In this document: positions 21,082 through 30,446 of the stretch, piece after piece
Layout: each line of letters begins with the position of its first letter
Position numbering within the stretch: position 1 is the first letter of the stretch
Source: Pelagomonas calceolata
Lineage: Eukaryota; Sar; Pelagophyceae; Pelagomonadales; Pelagomonadaceae
Length of the DNA: 64,000 nucleotides
Reading direction: 5' to 3'
NCBI GenBank assembly: GCA_918797485.1
Contig: CAKKNE010000006.1
Coordinates: forward strand, 682,001-746,000
The notes under the pieces: model-generated
The model's input: the letters and a program-made list of their open reading frames with translations, nothing else
Told to the model about the DNA's origin: nothing
Database searches by the model: none
Made by a program: the position numbers and the translations under genes

Positions 21082-21957
21082 ATGGAGGAGCATCCCTTAC
21101 TGCAGGCTGCACCAGCAGCAGCAGCAGCGCCAGCGCCAGCGCCGGCCGCCGCGACGGACGAGGAGAAGCGCGAGCGCAAGAAACGCAGGAGGGAAACGGG
21201 CCCGCGCCCCGTCTCCAGCGACGTCTCGTTAGGAAACCACCAGCGCTATTATGGGTATCGGCCTCGAGTCCAGGGCGCCGAACCCCGAAGAGCGGACGCG
21301 CGGCTGCGCTTCCTCGACGCGACCTGGTGGAACAACAAAAAGGCCAAGGACGTGGGCTGCAACGACGGCACCTTCTCGCTAGAAATCGCGCGGCGCTTCG
21401 AGCCCCGCATTTTGGTCGGCGTCGACGCCGACGCCGGCTTGATACGAGCGGCAACGGCCTTGGTAGCGAGACGCGCGAGAGAGGTCGACCCCGATGCATT
21501 ACTCGCGAAGACGGAAGTGAAGAAAGGCGTCGCCCGGAAAGGGCCCCTACCTTTCCCGCACAACTGCTTTTTTGAGAATGAAGATGTCACAACGGGAGGA
21601 GGAGACCACTCCTTCGACGTCATCTCGGCTTTCAGCGTCACGAAGTGGATCCACCTGAACCACGGGGACGCGGGGCTGCTGAAGTTCTTCCGGGGGGTGT
21701 ATGCGTCGTTGAAACCGGGTGGGCGGTTTGTCTTGGAACCGCAGCAGTGGAAGTCCTACCAGAACCGGAGACGGGCCTCGGAGCAGATCAAGGCGACCTT
21801 TAAATCGATACAAGTGAAGCCGGCGGACTTCGCGCGGGTCTTAGTGGACGACGTCGGGTTCGAGAGCTGCGAGCTCCTGGGCACGCCGGACGACGAGGCT
21901 TTGCCCGAGGGGTTCCGGCGACCGATCTTCTGCGCCGTGAAGGGGTCTGGCGCGTAA
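21082..21957 (+). CDS. MEPCE: MePCE/Bin3-type RNA gamma-monomethylphosphate capping methyltransferase
   Basis: 291 aa. Bin3/MePCE enzymes put a methyl group from SAM on the 5' gamma-phosphate of 7SK or U6-type RNAs. After an Ala/Pro-rich, Lys/Arg-rich N-terminus comes GNHQRYYGYR (51-60), the SAM-binding DVGCNDGTFSLEIA (90-103), VGVDAD (112-117), the family-specific SVTKWIHLNHGD (185-196), then KPGGRFVLEPQQWKSY (211-226), and a C-terminal GFESCELLGTP...RPIF block. Intronless. It implies a capped pol III RNA in this organism. Confidence 0.93.
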   Translation: MEEHPLLQAAPAAAAAPAPAPAAATDEEKRERKKRRRETGPRPVSSDVSLGNHQRYYGYRPRVQGAEPRRADARLRFLDATWWNNKKAKDVGCNDGTFSLEIARRFEPRILVGVDADAGLIRAATALVARRAREVDPDALLAKTEVKKGVARKGPLPFPHNCFFENEDVTTGGGDHSFDVISAFSVTKWIHLNHGDAGLLKFFRGVYASLKPGGRFVLEPQQWKSYQNRRRASEQIKATFKSIQVKPADFARVLVDDVGFESCELLGTPDDEALPEGFRRPIFCAVKGSGA

Positions 21958-22177
21958 ATGTGTACTTCTGACTCCTGGCCGGTGCGTGCGGGTCCGCCGT
22001 GCGGAGGAGGTCCGCAGGGAGAAGTGAGTCGTGATCCGCGGGGCGCCAGAAACCTGGGCACGCCATCGACGCGTGACGAGTCGCGCCGACGGCGTAGGGG
22101 CTGTACCGGCGCCCGGACCCTACGGGGACAGATACGGGGACCCCACGCCATCGCCGCGACGAGAATACAAGAATAAC

Positions 22178-24516
22178 CTACTCGGGACTGGGACAGAACA
22201 GCTGACTCTCCTTCCGCGCCGTCCATTGAACACCATTCGCGTTGAGCACGCCGCGGACGTCGCGCAGGCCGTGCGCCGCGACGGTCTTGCCGTCCGAGCC
22301 GCACACGTAGTCGTCTCGCACGGCCAACAACGTCAGCGCCGACTGGTCCTGGCGCGCGTTGCCCCTATGTGAGCCTTGGGGGCAGACGCAGGCCCGATCG
22401 AGCGAACAGGCGACCCAGGGCTTCGTTATTGAGTCATATCGCCTTGACCCTTTCATGTGGGCGCTGAACGCACCATTGCAGTTCCGGAATTTCGAGAACG
22501 GCTCGCCGAGGCGGTCGTTGTTATCTAAATAACCTTCGCCCTGTTCCCTAAGTTCCTTGACCTTCGCCGCGAAAGCGTCGGAGAGGCCCCACCTCGCGAC
22601 GCCATAGTCCAGCTGCTTCTCATGACTAAAGCGCGCCAAACCCTTGGCCGTCTCGTCACTCAAAAAGCCCCCATTCTTTTTCGTCAGTGCAATAATTTTT
22701 GTCAGACTCATCACGACGGTCGCACCGCTGTCAACCCACATCACCACGGTGTTCTCAGAACTCTCCTGGAGCACCTCATCGATGATGGGCGGCTTCCAGG
22801 CGTAGCAATGTAAGTTCGCGACATGACTAGGATATCTGTCAAAATTGAACTCGCGATACTCGATCCCGAACCTCGCCCAAATACTGGGAAGGGACCCGTC
22901 TCCACATTTACTCTCGCCACCGAGATTGTATGATACGATCCGGACGTTCAGGCCCTCCTTCGTCGCGCGTTCCCGCATCTGCACGAGCACCGCCAAATCC
23001 CTTGCTCTGTATCGGTCGTTCGCCGCGGAGACGATCGTCAGGTCCGGCGCTCGTGTCGGGGCCTGCGAGGGCGCGGCCGGGTCGCGGCGCGGCGCGGACG
23101 ACCCCTCGTGGACCGACGTGGCGAGCGAGACGAGCGCGACCTTGTCCCTATCTTCCCGATGGGTCCCCGTGTCGCGCGCGGATACGGACGCGGGAAGGCA
23201 CCTCGCGTCGATGGCGCGGCGGCCGACGCTCACATTCGACGCCGCGCCCGCACGGCCGCCGCCGGCGCCGCCGGAGCCCCCACGGGCTTCGCGTACAGCT
23301 TCTCCCAGTAGTCGAAGTAGCTTCCAGGTTTCACATGAGGCTCCCAGATGCTTTGCGCGTCGCCGCCGCCATGCGGCCCGCCGGCGCCGCCGTGCCAGTG
23401 GATGCCGAAAGCTCCCTCGTACCAGTCGCCGTACTGCGCATGCATCGACTGGAACAGCCAGTTTCTGTTCGGGGGCTCGGGCCACTTTATGGAGGGTCTT
23501 GTCATTTCTCCGGTATGATGTCCATCCATCCTCAGCCAGAAGGGGTCCCAAGAAGAACAAGGTAGCGCATACGTCGCCGTCCCGCTCATACGCATGATCT
23601 TCGCGGACCAGATCGCGTTGCCCCAGCCCTTGCAGCACCCTTTGCCTTGCAACTTGCCCCCGTGTTGCACAATCTTCATGCCGTGCCGCTTCCTCAACCC
23701 TTGGACCGCGTTGTTGAACTTAGATTGATCAAAAGACCATTGATAAACAAAATGCATGCCGTACAGCGGCCACATGTCCCTCAGCAGCACTTGGTCCGCG
23801 TCGAAATAAACCCCGCCGTACAAGTACAAGATGAACAACTGGAAGAAGTCACTGAAGTGTCTGGTGCCTTCTTTTTTGTCCCCCGGTCTATCGGTCGACC
23901 AGTCGTGGGGCAAAATGGCTCTATTGACATAATCTTCAAAGGGCGTGCCGTGGGCTAACTCTTTGGTTTGTAGGACCTGGAAGACGACGGGCGCGCCGTC
24001 CATCTTCTCTACTTCTTCTACTAATGCCCTACCTCTCTCGTTGGCTCTTTCCGAACCCTGAGTAGGGGTCCAGACCACCAATTTCGCGCAGGTCGGGTTC
24101 TGGGTCGCCCGAAAACTCCGCAAGAATAAAGCCACGACCCGCACCATAGGACCGTCCCACCACGTGTGTGCTAGAAAGGCCGTCTTGTCGCATGTGATTT
24201 GACGCGCTTCGGCATCATCTATTGCTTTGCGCTTCCGCAGCGCCTCGAAGCATCTCGAAGCGTTCGACCGCAGCTGCAACGCTCGATCGTACTTCCGCTC
24301 GGATTCCGCACAGGCCGGGTCGAAGATCGATGCAGGGGGTTGGTGGCCGCCCGGCATCGCGAGACTCGCGTAGCGGTCGTTCGCCGCCTTCGGCGTGGGA
24401 CAGGGCGTCAATGGATCGTCGTCCCAGCACGTGTTGTCGAACTGCGGCAGGCTCGCGTTGAGCGCCGTCGCATGTGTTAATGCCGCGGCGAGCGCGAGCC
24501 GCATTGCCATCATCAT
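22178..24516 (-). CDS. Secreted/Golgi two-domain glycosyltransferase (GT32-like plus second domain)
   Basis: Exon 1 is 24516-23234 and exon 2 is 23147-22178; an 86-bp intron (23148-23233) joins them in phase 2 to give about 750 aa. Residues 1-20 form a signal peptide or anchor (MMMAMRLALAAALTHATA). The first domain has the GT32 (OCH1-like) DXD motif GGVYFDADQ (234-242), preceded by SDFFQLFILYLYGG. The second domain (about 455-745) has VDSGATVVM and a conserved CNGAF ... PWVACSLDRACVCPQGSHRGNARQDQSALT block seen in uncharacterised eukaryotic glycosyltransferases. It probably builds cell-surface or secreted polysaccharide. It diverges from another secreted protein at 24871. The fusion rests on the predicted intron. 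Confidence 0.7.
23148..23233 (-). mobile_element. Probable introner-like intron (86 bp) joining the two glycosyltransferase domains
   Basis: Minus strand GTGAGCGTCGG...GGGAAGATAG with GCCATCGACGCGAGG inside. Splicing makes the total CDS an exact multiple of three. Terminal repeats are not visible, so the assignment rests on frame, size and core. Confidence 0.55.
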
Positions 24517-24870
24517 GCCTGGACAGGTGTGGCCGCGTCGTCGGCGTCTGACGGGCCGCGTCGCGACCGGGATGGGGCAGCCCCTGTGGAAGCCTACCCC
24601 AGGTAGCCGCGCAAAGCGCGATGCAATCGATGCCAGCGGGCCTCGCGCCGATACCACGCCGTCGCGGCAGGCGGCCCTCGAGCTCTTGGGGCTGCAGCGC
24701 GTCCAGGATGTCCAAAATTTCATTGCCAACGTGCGGGTCGCGAAAAAATCAGCCGGCATTTGCGAGGCGCAATTGCACTGCATTCACGCACGCCTCGCCA
24801 CAGCAAGAAGTAATGCATTAAATCTACAGTAGTCATCGGCGGGGCAGCCCTCGCGGCGAAAAAGGCAGCA
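24517..24870. promoter_or_regulatory. Divergent promoter region of two secreted-protein genes
   Basis: 354 bp between two divergent genes for signal-peptide-bearing, sugar-related proteins. No copy of the palindromic element; nothing else recognised. Confidence 0.45.
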
Positions 24871-26802
24871 ATGCTGCGGGTCTGCACCATCCTCACACTG
24901 CTGCGGGCCGCCGCCGGCGACCCCACGTCCGAAGCGGAGGCGCAGGCCCTCGTGAAGCTCACGCACTTGTTTAAGAAAGACCCCGCCGCCGCGGAGCAGC
25001 TGGTGCAGGCGGCCAAGCGTAGCGCGCCGGCGCCGGCCTCACCGACACCATACGAGGAACTGCTGGCTTCGGTCAAGAGTACCGCGGCGTCCCCACCACC
25101 GCCGGCGGCGCAACCGGGAGCCTTCACCTGGGCCACGGCGCAACAAAATATGAGAAGCTGCATGAACGGGACGACTCCAGTACCGAGACAGGACCGCTAC
25201 GCCTACTGGCGGAGCACGTCGGCTCTGGGGAATGCCCTGAACGGCTGGATGCACGTCTTCTTGTATGCGCTAGCTTCGGGCCGGCAGCTCGTGGCGGGCG
25301 ACGGTTTGGCCGTCGAGCTTTTGTGCGGCACACACGGCGCGTTCATTTGTGGAATACCGTACCGAAGCAGGTCCTGGCTCAAGCAGCAGTCGTCGCGCGG
25401 CGTCGACGCGGGCTGGACGGACTCCGACCACGCCGTCCATACCGCCGACCTCATGTGGTTTAAATATTCTGGTGTTTCTACGGCTATCATGAGGGGCGCG
25501 CAGGGCGTCAAATCCCGGAGGAGGTGGCTTCTAAGGTGCTACGCCGAGGCTTTACGATGCCCAGAAGGTGGGGAGCGCTTGTCTGGTGGCCGGGAGGAGT
25601 GTTTGATGGCGCGCGCGATGCAGTTACTCTTGCCCGGGAGTCGCCTAAGGCCGGAGTTCGTCCATGCTGCGTTAGTGGAAGCTAAAAGAAGGTGGCTCGG
25701 TTCCATTGAAGAGTTCGAGCGAGTCGTAGCGACGAGACGAGATGTGATCGGCGACCACATTTTTTACGACCCACCCTTGCAAGGTGACGCCACGACGAGG
25801 TGGGAGGGCGCGCTGCACGTGCGAGGCATGCCCAACGCGTTGGAAGGAGGCCACGACGGCGGCACCTTCCGGCAGTTCCACGCGAACCTCGCGAACGGCT
25901 CGGCGTCGAACACGTGGCCCTGCGTCGCGCAGCGGGCGCGGGCCTTCGACAAGCAACATACCATACAGGATGCGCCGCGGTCGTTTTACCTCGCGACGGA
26001 CATGAAAGGACTATGTCGCGACGCGAAGCGCGCCCTGGAACGGCACGACTCGTCGCTGACGATCGTTTGTTTAGATGCAGCTCCGGTCCACCTGACGAAG
26101 TCGAAACACGCGCCCGTGTCCGTCGATTCCGACGACGGGTTGGACGGGCACCAGGCCGTGGTGCTGGACTGGTACCTGTTGACGCGGTCGCGGTGGCTGG
26201 CGCCCATCGTCCGGAAAGGTACAAGGTGCCACGGGCCGGGGCGGGGGGCCTCTACGACGGGCCGCCTCTACGACGTGGGCCAGCCCGGCCAAAGTTTTTT
26301 CGGGTGGGCCTTGGCGGCGGCGGGGCTCGGACCGGCGCCGCCCAAACAATTGCCGTGCAACTGCGGTCTTGATAGGAGGCGCGTGTCCGTGTTTGGGCGG
26401 CCGCGCTGGACGCCCGTGCCGGTGGCGGGCTCCGATGCTCCGGCCGCGACCGCCGCGTCAGTGAACGCGGGAACTCCGGCAGGCAACGCCATCGACGGCG
26501 CCATCGGCCAGGCCCTCGTCGCCGGCGCCGACGCGGTGACGGACCGCGCCGTCGACGCGGCCCTGCGCGAGGGGGCGGCGGCCGCGAAGAGCGTGCGCGA
26601 GGCGGGGCAGGCGGCCTGGCAGCAGGTGCCCGTGGGGCCGGCTCCGGACATCGACCTCGCGAGGGTCGTGGAGCGCATGGCCGCCGACGGGTTTGTGAAG
26701 TACCGCGACGGGGAAGGCTCGTACTACTCGAAGCCCGGCGATGCGACGCAGTACCGGTCGCGGGCGGAGGTCGCGCGGCGCTTCTATCTCGATGGAGAGT
26801 GA
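24871..26802 (+). CDS. Secreted protein, fucosyltransferase-like
   Basis: 643 aa with a signal peptide (MLRVCTILTLLRAAAG). The segment around residues 108-150 (YWRSTSALGNALNGWMHVFL, YALASGRQLV) resembles the GGLGNQ...YALALGR start of fucosyltransferase-like GT-B enzymes. FYLATDM near residue 373 and VVLDWYLLTRSRWL near residue 430 fit the same fold. Sequons such as NGT (about 99) suggest passage through the ER. The C-terminal 130 residues are Ala-rich and end in a small KYRDGEGSYYSKPGD module of unknown type. Divergent from the two-domain glycosyltransferase, so the pair may serve the same glycan pathway. The enzyme class is inferred and no catalytic residue is proven. Confidence 0.55.
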   Translation: MLRVCTILTLLRAAAGDPTSEAEAQALVKLTHLFKKDPAAAEQLVQAAKRSAPAPASPTPYEELLASVKSTAASPPPPAAQPGAFTWATAQQNMRSCMNGTTPVPRQDRYAYWRSTSALGNALNGWMHVFLYALASGRQLVAGDGLAVELLCGTHGAFICGIPYRSRSWLKQQSSRGVDAGWTDSDHAVHTADLMWFKYSGVSTAIMRGAQGVKSRRRWLLRCYAEALRCPEGGERLSGGREECLMARAMQLLLPGSRLRPEFVHAALVEAKRRWLGSIEEFERVVATRRDVIGDHIFYDPPLQGDATTRWEGALHVRGMPNALEGGHDGGTFRQFHANLANGSASNTWPCVAQRARAFDKQHTIQDAPRSFYLATDMKGLCRDAKRALERHDSSLTIVCLDAAPVHLTKSKHAPVSVDSDDGLDGHQAVVLDWYLLTRSRWLAPIVRKGTRCHGPGRGASTTGRLYDVGQPGQSFFGWALAAAGLGPAPPKQLPCNCGLDRRRVSVFGRPRWTPVPVAGSDAPAATAASVNAGTPAGNAIDGAIGQALVAGADAVTDRAVDAALREGAAAAKSVREAGQAAWQQVPVGPAPDIDLARVVERMAADGFVKYRDGEGSYYSKPGDATQYRSRAEVARRFYLDGE

Positions 26803-26816
26803 ATAATTTGTAAACA

Positions 26817-27581
26817 TTATGACACAGCACAAGTGCGCTTCTCCGGGGGCGGCGGCGGAGCGATCTTCCCCCGCATCATGGCGCGCTCGCCGGAGCGTGC
26901 GTCGCGCCGCGCCTGCCGCAGGGCGTGCCGCGCCCGGGCCACGGCGGCGTCGTCCGTCAGTTCCGAGGCCTCGTCGAGCGCCGCCGCGGCGTCGGCGTAG
27001 CGCCCGGCCTCGCGGAGGCACGTCGCCCGCAACAAAAGCCCCTTGGCGCGCCAGGCCCGGCGCTGCTCCGTTGTTGAAACATCGTCGAGGGCACTCAGCG
27101 CGGCGTCGACGTGGCCCTTCGCCTCGGAGGTGTTGGCCGTCTTCAGCAGACACCGCGCGCAGTTCAAGTTCGCTGGCACCGTCACGTCGAAGAGCTGGCC
27201 CCGGTGGTCGTCCGTCAGCTCGAGCTTGACCCAGGCCTCGTCGAAGTGCGCCTGCCACAGACTCCGCGCGTACGCGACGCGCGCCCCGTCAACGTCGTCT
27301 CCCCGATACCGCTCGTTGCCCAACTCCCGCAGCGCCGCCGAGGCGGCGAGCCGCGTCTCGAAGACGGCGCCCCGCGGCGCGGAAAGTCGCTGGTCGTCAC
27401 TATAGGACGTCCAGTCGCCGGGGTGGGGTTGGAGCGCGTCGTCGGTCGCGGCTTTTTGGGGGTCCGGTTCGGGCGGGAAGAGGAGGTCGTCGTCGTTCGA
27501 CGCCATCGATGCGTCGGCGTCGCTCGACGCCATCGATGCGGGCCCGGCGTCGTTCGACGCCATCGATGCCATCGATGCCAT
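26817..27581 (-). CDS. TPR protein with MAS-repeat N-terminus
   Basis: 254 aa. Residues 85-225 form about three tetratricopeptide-like helix pairs (AALRELGNERYRGDDVDGARVAYARSL, then NLNCARCLLKTAN..., then RATCLREAGRYADAAAALDEA), as in FKBP/AIP-type co-chaperone TPRs. The first 30 residues are irregular repeats of MAS/SND encoded by a tandem of GCCATCGATGC units on the plus strand, which resemble the introner core. The exact start is therefore uncertain; ATG 27581 is 198 bp from the promoter element. Confidence 0.65.
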   Translation of the reverse strand: MASMASMASNDAGPASMASSDADASMASNDDDLLFPPEPDPQKAATDDALQPHPGDWTSYSDDQRLSAPRGAVFETRLAASAALRELGNERYRGDDVDGARVAYARSLWQAHFDEAWVKLELTDDHRGQLFDVTVPANLNCARCLLKTANTSEAKGHVDAALSALDDVSTTEQRRAWRAKGLLLRATCLREAGRYADAAAALDEASELTDDAAVARARHALRQARRDARSGERAMMRGKIAPPPPPEKRTCAVS

Positions 27582-27779
27582 CGATGCGGGCCTCGCGAAG
27601 AGGTGCTGCTAAGCTGGCAGCAGGTTGTGGGTGGGCTACAAACTCGTACGCGTCGCAGGCGTGGCCTACGCTTTGTGCAGCGCCGCAGCAATCAAACGAG
27701 AGCGCGTGGCGCGATTTTCACGCCAATTTTCACGCCAAACGCACCGCGGCGTCCACTCTTGTCGAGGTTGCTGCCACAG

Positions 27780-27803
27780 GCTAGTGCCTTACAGACCGCT
27801 AGC
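27780..27803 (+). promoter_or_regulatory. Palindromic divergent-promoter element, copy 4
   Basis: GCTAGTGCCTTACA, GAC, CGCTAGC (one change in the core). It lies 198 bp from the TPR ATG and 145 bp from the YchJ-like ATG. Confidence 0.7.
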
Positions 27804-27948
27804 AAGCTGCAACCAGGCAAAAAAGGGCCAGAGCTGCACAAAGAGACCCGCAGGAGAATACGCATCATTGCTGCTGCTGTGCGCATCGGCCGACGTAGAT
27901 CTTTGCACCGCTTGTGACCGGAGAGCGACGCTGCAGCATCACAGAGCG

Positions 27949-28590
27949 ATGGCGTCGCGCCGGCTGCTCTGCCTCGTCGCCCTCTGCACCATCGGGAACG
28001 CGCTGCTGGCGCCCACCGTCCACAGGTGCAGCCTCACAAATTGCCGCGCGAAGAGCGGCGGCTTCGGCGCCACGACGAACAAAGCGCCCTCGAAAAAAAC
28101 AAAAGCGAAAGCCTTCACGAAGAAGCAGGCCCAGCTCGAGGCCGACCGTATTGAGAAGGCGCCCGCGCGCTGCCCCTGCCACCCGGGCCTGGAGTATCAA
28201 AAATGCTGCGCGCCCTGCCATGCGAAGACGACCACGGCGGCGACGCCCGAAGCGCTACTACGGAGCCGCTACGCGGCGTTCAGCCTGGAATTGCCGTCGT
28301 ACCTCGCGGCGACGACGCACCCGCTCCACGACGACTTCGACAAAGATACGGTGGCCTGGGTGCAGCGCCTCGCCAAGGGCCTCGACGCGTCGTACTTCGA
28401 GGGTCTGCGGGTGTTGGCCCAGGAATCGCTGGGGGAAAATGAGCACGAGATCACGTTCGAGGCCGACGTCCGGCCAAAGGACTCGCCCGAGGGCGCCGGC
28501 GTCACGCTCCACGAGCGGTCCCGGTTCATGAGGGAGGACGGCGTCTGGTTTTATAGAGAGGGCCTCGACGTGTCGAGTAAGAAGAGGTAG
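27949..28590 (+). CDS. YchJ-like (UPF0225) SEC-C protein, probably organelle-targeted
   Basis: 213 aa. An N-terminal leader (MASRRLLCLVALCTIGNALLAP) then a basic stretch suggests a signal-plus-transit peptide. The SEC-C zinc motif CPCHPGLEYQKCCAPCH lies at about residues 74-90, followed by the NTF2-like YchJ middle domain: LLRSRYAAFSLELPSYLAATTHP ... WVQRLAKGLDASYFEGLRVL ... FEADVR ... LHERSRF. Bacterial YchJ is uncharacterised biochemically. The TAG stop abuts the stop of the opposite-strand NUP35 gene with no base between. Confidence 0.82.
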   Translation: MASRRLLCLVALCTIGNALLAPTVHRCSLTNCRAKSGGFGATTNKAPSKKTKAKAFTKKQAQLEADRIEKAPARCPCHPGLEYQKCCAPCHAKTTTAATPEALLRSRYAAFSLELPSYLAATTHPLHDDFDKDTVAWVQRLAKGLDASYFEGLRVLAQESLGENEHEITFEADVRPKDSPEGAGVTLHERSRFMREDGVWFYREGLDVSSKKR

Positions 28591-29385
28591 TTACCAGGAG
28601 AAGACGGCGGCCACGAGCTTCTCGCAGCAGTTCCGCGGCTCCGTCGGGTGCCGCAGGCGCGGGTGGAGCATGAGGTTGTCCGGTGTTCGGGACGGCGCCG
28701 CCGGTGCCGCGGGAGCGCCGCCGCCGCCGCCGCGGAAGCCGAAGCGCCGCGCCGCGTCGTCGTCGACGCGAAGCGCGCCGACGACCGTCCTTCCATCGCC
28801 CAAGACGAGCGCCTTCCGCGCCAGGAGCGCCTCGCACTGCCACCGCGACGCAAAGCGCGCGAAAAGCCAGTTCCCGGCGCCGCGCTCGTGCTCGAGGACG
28901 TCGCCGTGCTGCGCTAGAGCTGTCAGGGCGTGCGGCGCGTCGTCGGGCCCGAGCCCAAAAACCAGCACCCAGCAGTCCAGCGCCCCATCGTCCGTAAACC
29001 CGGTACCGGCCGGCTCCGCGCGCGAGAAGAGCGGCGCATCGTCGGGCTCGCAGGCCATCGGGCTCGCGTGCTGCGGTCTGGGGGGAGAAAAGAGGTCCGG
29101 CGGCTGCCGCGGCATCTGCTCGTCCAACAGAGACGCCGTCGGGGGGCCCGGGCTCCGCGTCGCGCGCGGCACGTGGCGCGGCGAGGCCAGGCCGTTGCCC
29201 AGCGGCGTCGCCTCGGCCCCCCGCCGCCGCCGCGGCTCGCCGAAGCCCTGCTGGCCGAAGCTCGACGGCGGCGGCGAGGCGTACGCGCCAAAGGGGCTCT
29301 GGCGGCTGTCCGGCGGGTTCGAGCCGGACCGCTCGCGCGCCGTGCCGAGCGCCGGCGACGCGAAGAGGCTGGGGGCGAGAGACAT
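28591..29385 (-). CDS. NUP35: NUP35/NUP53-like nucleoporin
   Basis: 264 aa. NUP35 links inner-ring nuclear-pore scaffold proteins and bends membrane through a C-terminal amphipathic helix. The N-terminal half is Ser/Pro/Gly-rich with FGQQGFG and PFGAY. The MPPN-type RRM occupies about residues 133-212 (CWVLVFGLGPDDAPHALTAL, GDVLEHERGAGNWLFARFAS, ALLARKALVLGDGRTVVGAL). The C-terminus ends CCEKLVAAVFSW, matching the family's terminal amphipathic Trp-ending helix. Short relative to animal NUP35 (about 326 aa). Intronless. Confidence 0.82.
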   Translation of the reverse strand: MSLAPSLFASPALGTARERSGSNPPDSRQSPFGAYASPPPSSFGQQGFGEPRRRRGAEATPLGNGLASPRHVPRATRSPGPPTASLLDEQMPRQPPDLFSPPRPQHASPMACEPDDAPLFSRAEPAGTGFTDDGALDCWVLVFGLGPDDAPHALTALAQHGDVLEHERGAGNWLFARFASRWQCEALLARKALVLGDGRTVVGALRVDDDAARRFGFRGGGGGAPAAPAAPSRTPDNLMLHPRLRHPTEPRNCCEKLVAAVFSW

Positions 29386-29451
29386 GTGGCTGGCTTCTGG
29401 CGCTGCTTGCCTGGTTGGTGTGTTTTGCAGCGTTTGTGAGTAGTTTGCAAA

Positions 29452-29471
29452 GCTAGTGTCTTTAATCTAGC
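29452..29471 (+). promoter_or_regulatory. Degenerate copy of the palindromic element
   Basis: GCTAGTGTCTTTAATCTAGC: shorter spacer, both arms kept. It lies 66 bp upstream of the NUP35 ATG, with a convergent gene end on the other side. Confidence 0.45.
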
Positions 29472-29520
29472 TCGCCGCGCACCGGACCATTCCAAAAACA
29501 CAAAAAACACGTTAGAAGGG

Positions 29521-30066
29521 CTACCCAGCGCCGCGCCCGGCGGCGACCAGCTCCGCCGCGAGGTCGACGCGCGGGCACTCGAAGGCGCGCGTCCCGAAGG
29601 CCAAGGCGTCGCCGACGGCCGCATGCCGCTGGCGCTCGACGAGCGCGTTCAGCGCGGCCGCGTCCGCTTCGAGTTCACTTCGCGAGGCGCCCGCCCGGAT
29701 GCGCGCCCGCAGCGCGGCGAGGCCCTCGTCGACGCGCCGCCGCAAGTCGATCGAGGGCGGCGCGACGTTTTGGGCGGCCAGCACGCCCGCCATCTCCGCG
29801 CCCGCGCGCTGCGCGGGGCCCAGCGCCGCCGAGCGGTGCGGCTGCGCTTTGAGCTTTTTGCCGCTCCCGTCGAGCTTGTCAAAAACGCCGCGCCGCGCCG
29901 CGTCGGCGATTTTGCGGTCGGCAATTATGGTCGATGGATCCGTCTCCCCGACGACCGCCGCGTCGCTGCCGCGTACCAGCGCCGCGTCCTCGTAGAGCGC
30001 GCGCAGCCGCGTCCGGCGGCCGTCGTCGGCGAAGCAACGCCGTAGCGGTGCCAAGACGCGACGCAT
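29521..30066 (-). CDS. DNAJC28-like DUF1992 protein
   Basis: 181 aa from ATG 30066. The DUF1992 signature is present at about residues 48-75: IADRKIADAARRGVFDKLDGSGK followed by LK, matching the family pattern IxEAxxxGxFDxLxGxGKPL. The rest is helical. The first residues (MRRVLAPLRRCFADDGRR) could be a mitochondrial presequence. There is no J domain, as in many family members. Animal DNAJC28 is mitochondrial or Golgi-linked with unclear role. It shares a divergent promoter with the USP gene. Confidence 0.72.
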   Translation of the reverse strand: MRRVLAPLRRCFADDGRRTRLRALYEDAALVRGSDAAVVGETDPSTIIADRKIADAARRGVFDKLDGSGKKLKAQPHRSAALGPAQRAGAEMAGVLAAQNVAPPSIDLRRRVDEGLAALRARIRAGASRSELEADAAALNALVERQRHAAVGDALAFGTRAFECPRVDLAAELVAAGRGAG

Positions 30067-30274
30067 GAGTCTCAGATTGCTGCAAGCAGGTCCGCACGCA
30101 CGAGTACGGTGTGCCGTGCGGGCGACGCGGCGCCGACACTGCAGCACAAGGATTTTGGCTCTCAGCGATGCGCGCGCTTTGAACCCGGATTTTTGGATGG
30201 GTACGTCGATAACGGACCGCAATGCGCGCCCAGGCGAGAAATGCGGCTGCCTGGGCTGGCGCGTTGCGTAACGC

Positions 30275-30298
30275 GCTAGCGGCCTGTAAGACACTAGC
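30275..30298 (-). promoter_or_regulatory. Palindromic divergent-promoter element, copy 5
   Basis: On the plus strand GCTAGCG, GCC, TGTAAGACACTAGC. It lies 208 bp from ATG 30066 and 148 bp from ATG 30447. Confidence 0.75.
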
Positions 30299-30446
30299 CT
30301 CGAGCTGCCCGCCGCCGCGACGACGTGCCGCCTCGCAGCTGTTGCTCGATTTCACGGGCACTTACGATTGCCACAATACGCCGCGTGGATCCTGAGCTCC
30401 CGACCGGCGGCGGCACAGCGCTTTGGGCTGTAACCCCTCACAGGAG

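Noticed and set aside
24530-24640. Possible palindromic element between the two glycan genes
   Set aside because: GGCGTC/GACGGG symmetry is ordinary GC-rich sequence; neither the GCTAG arm nor the GTCTTACA core is present.
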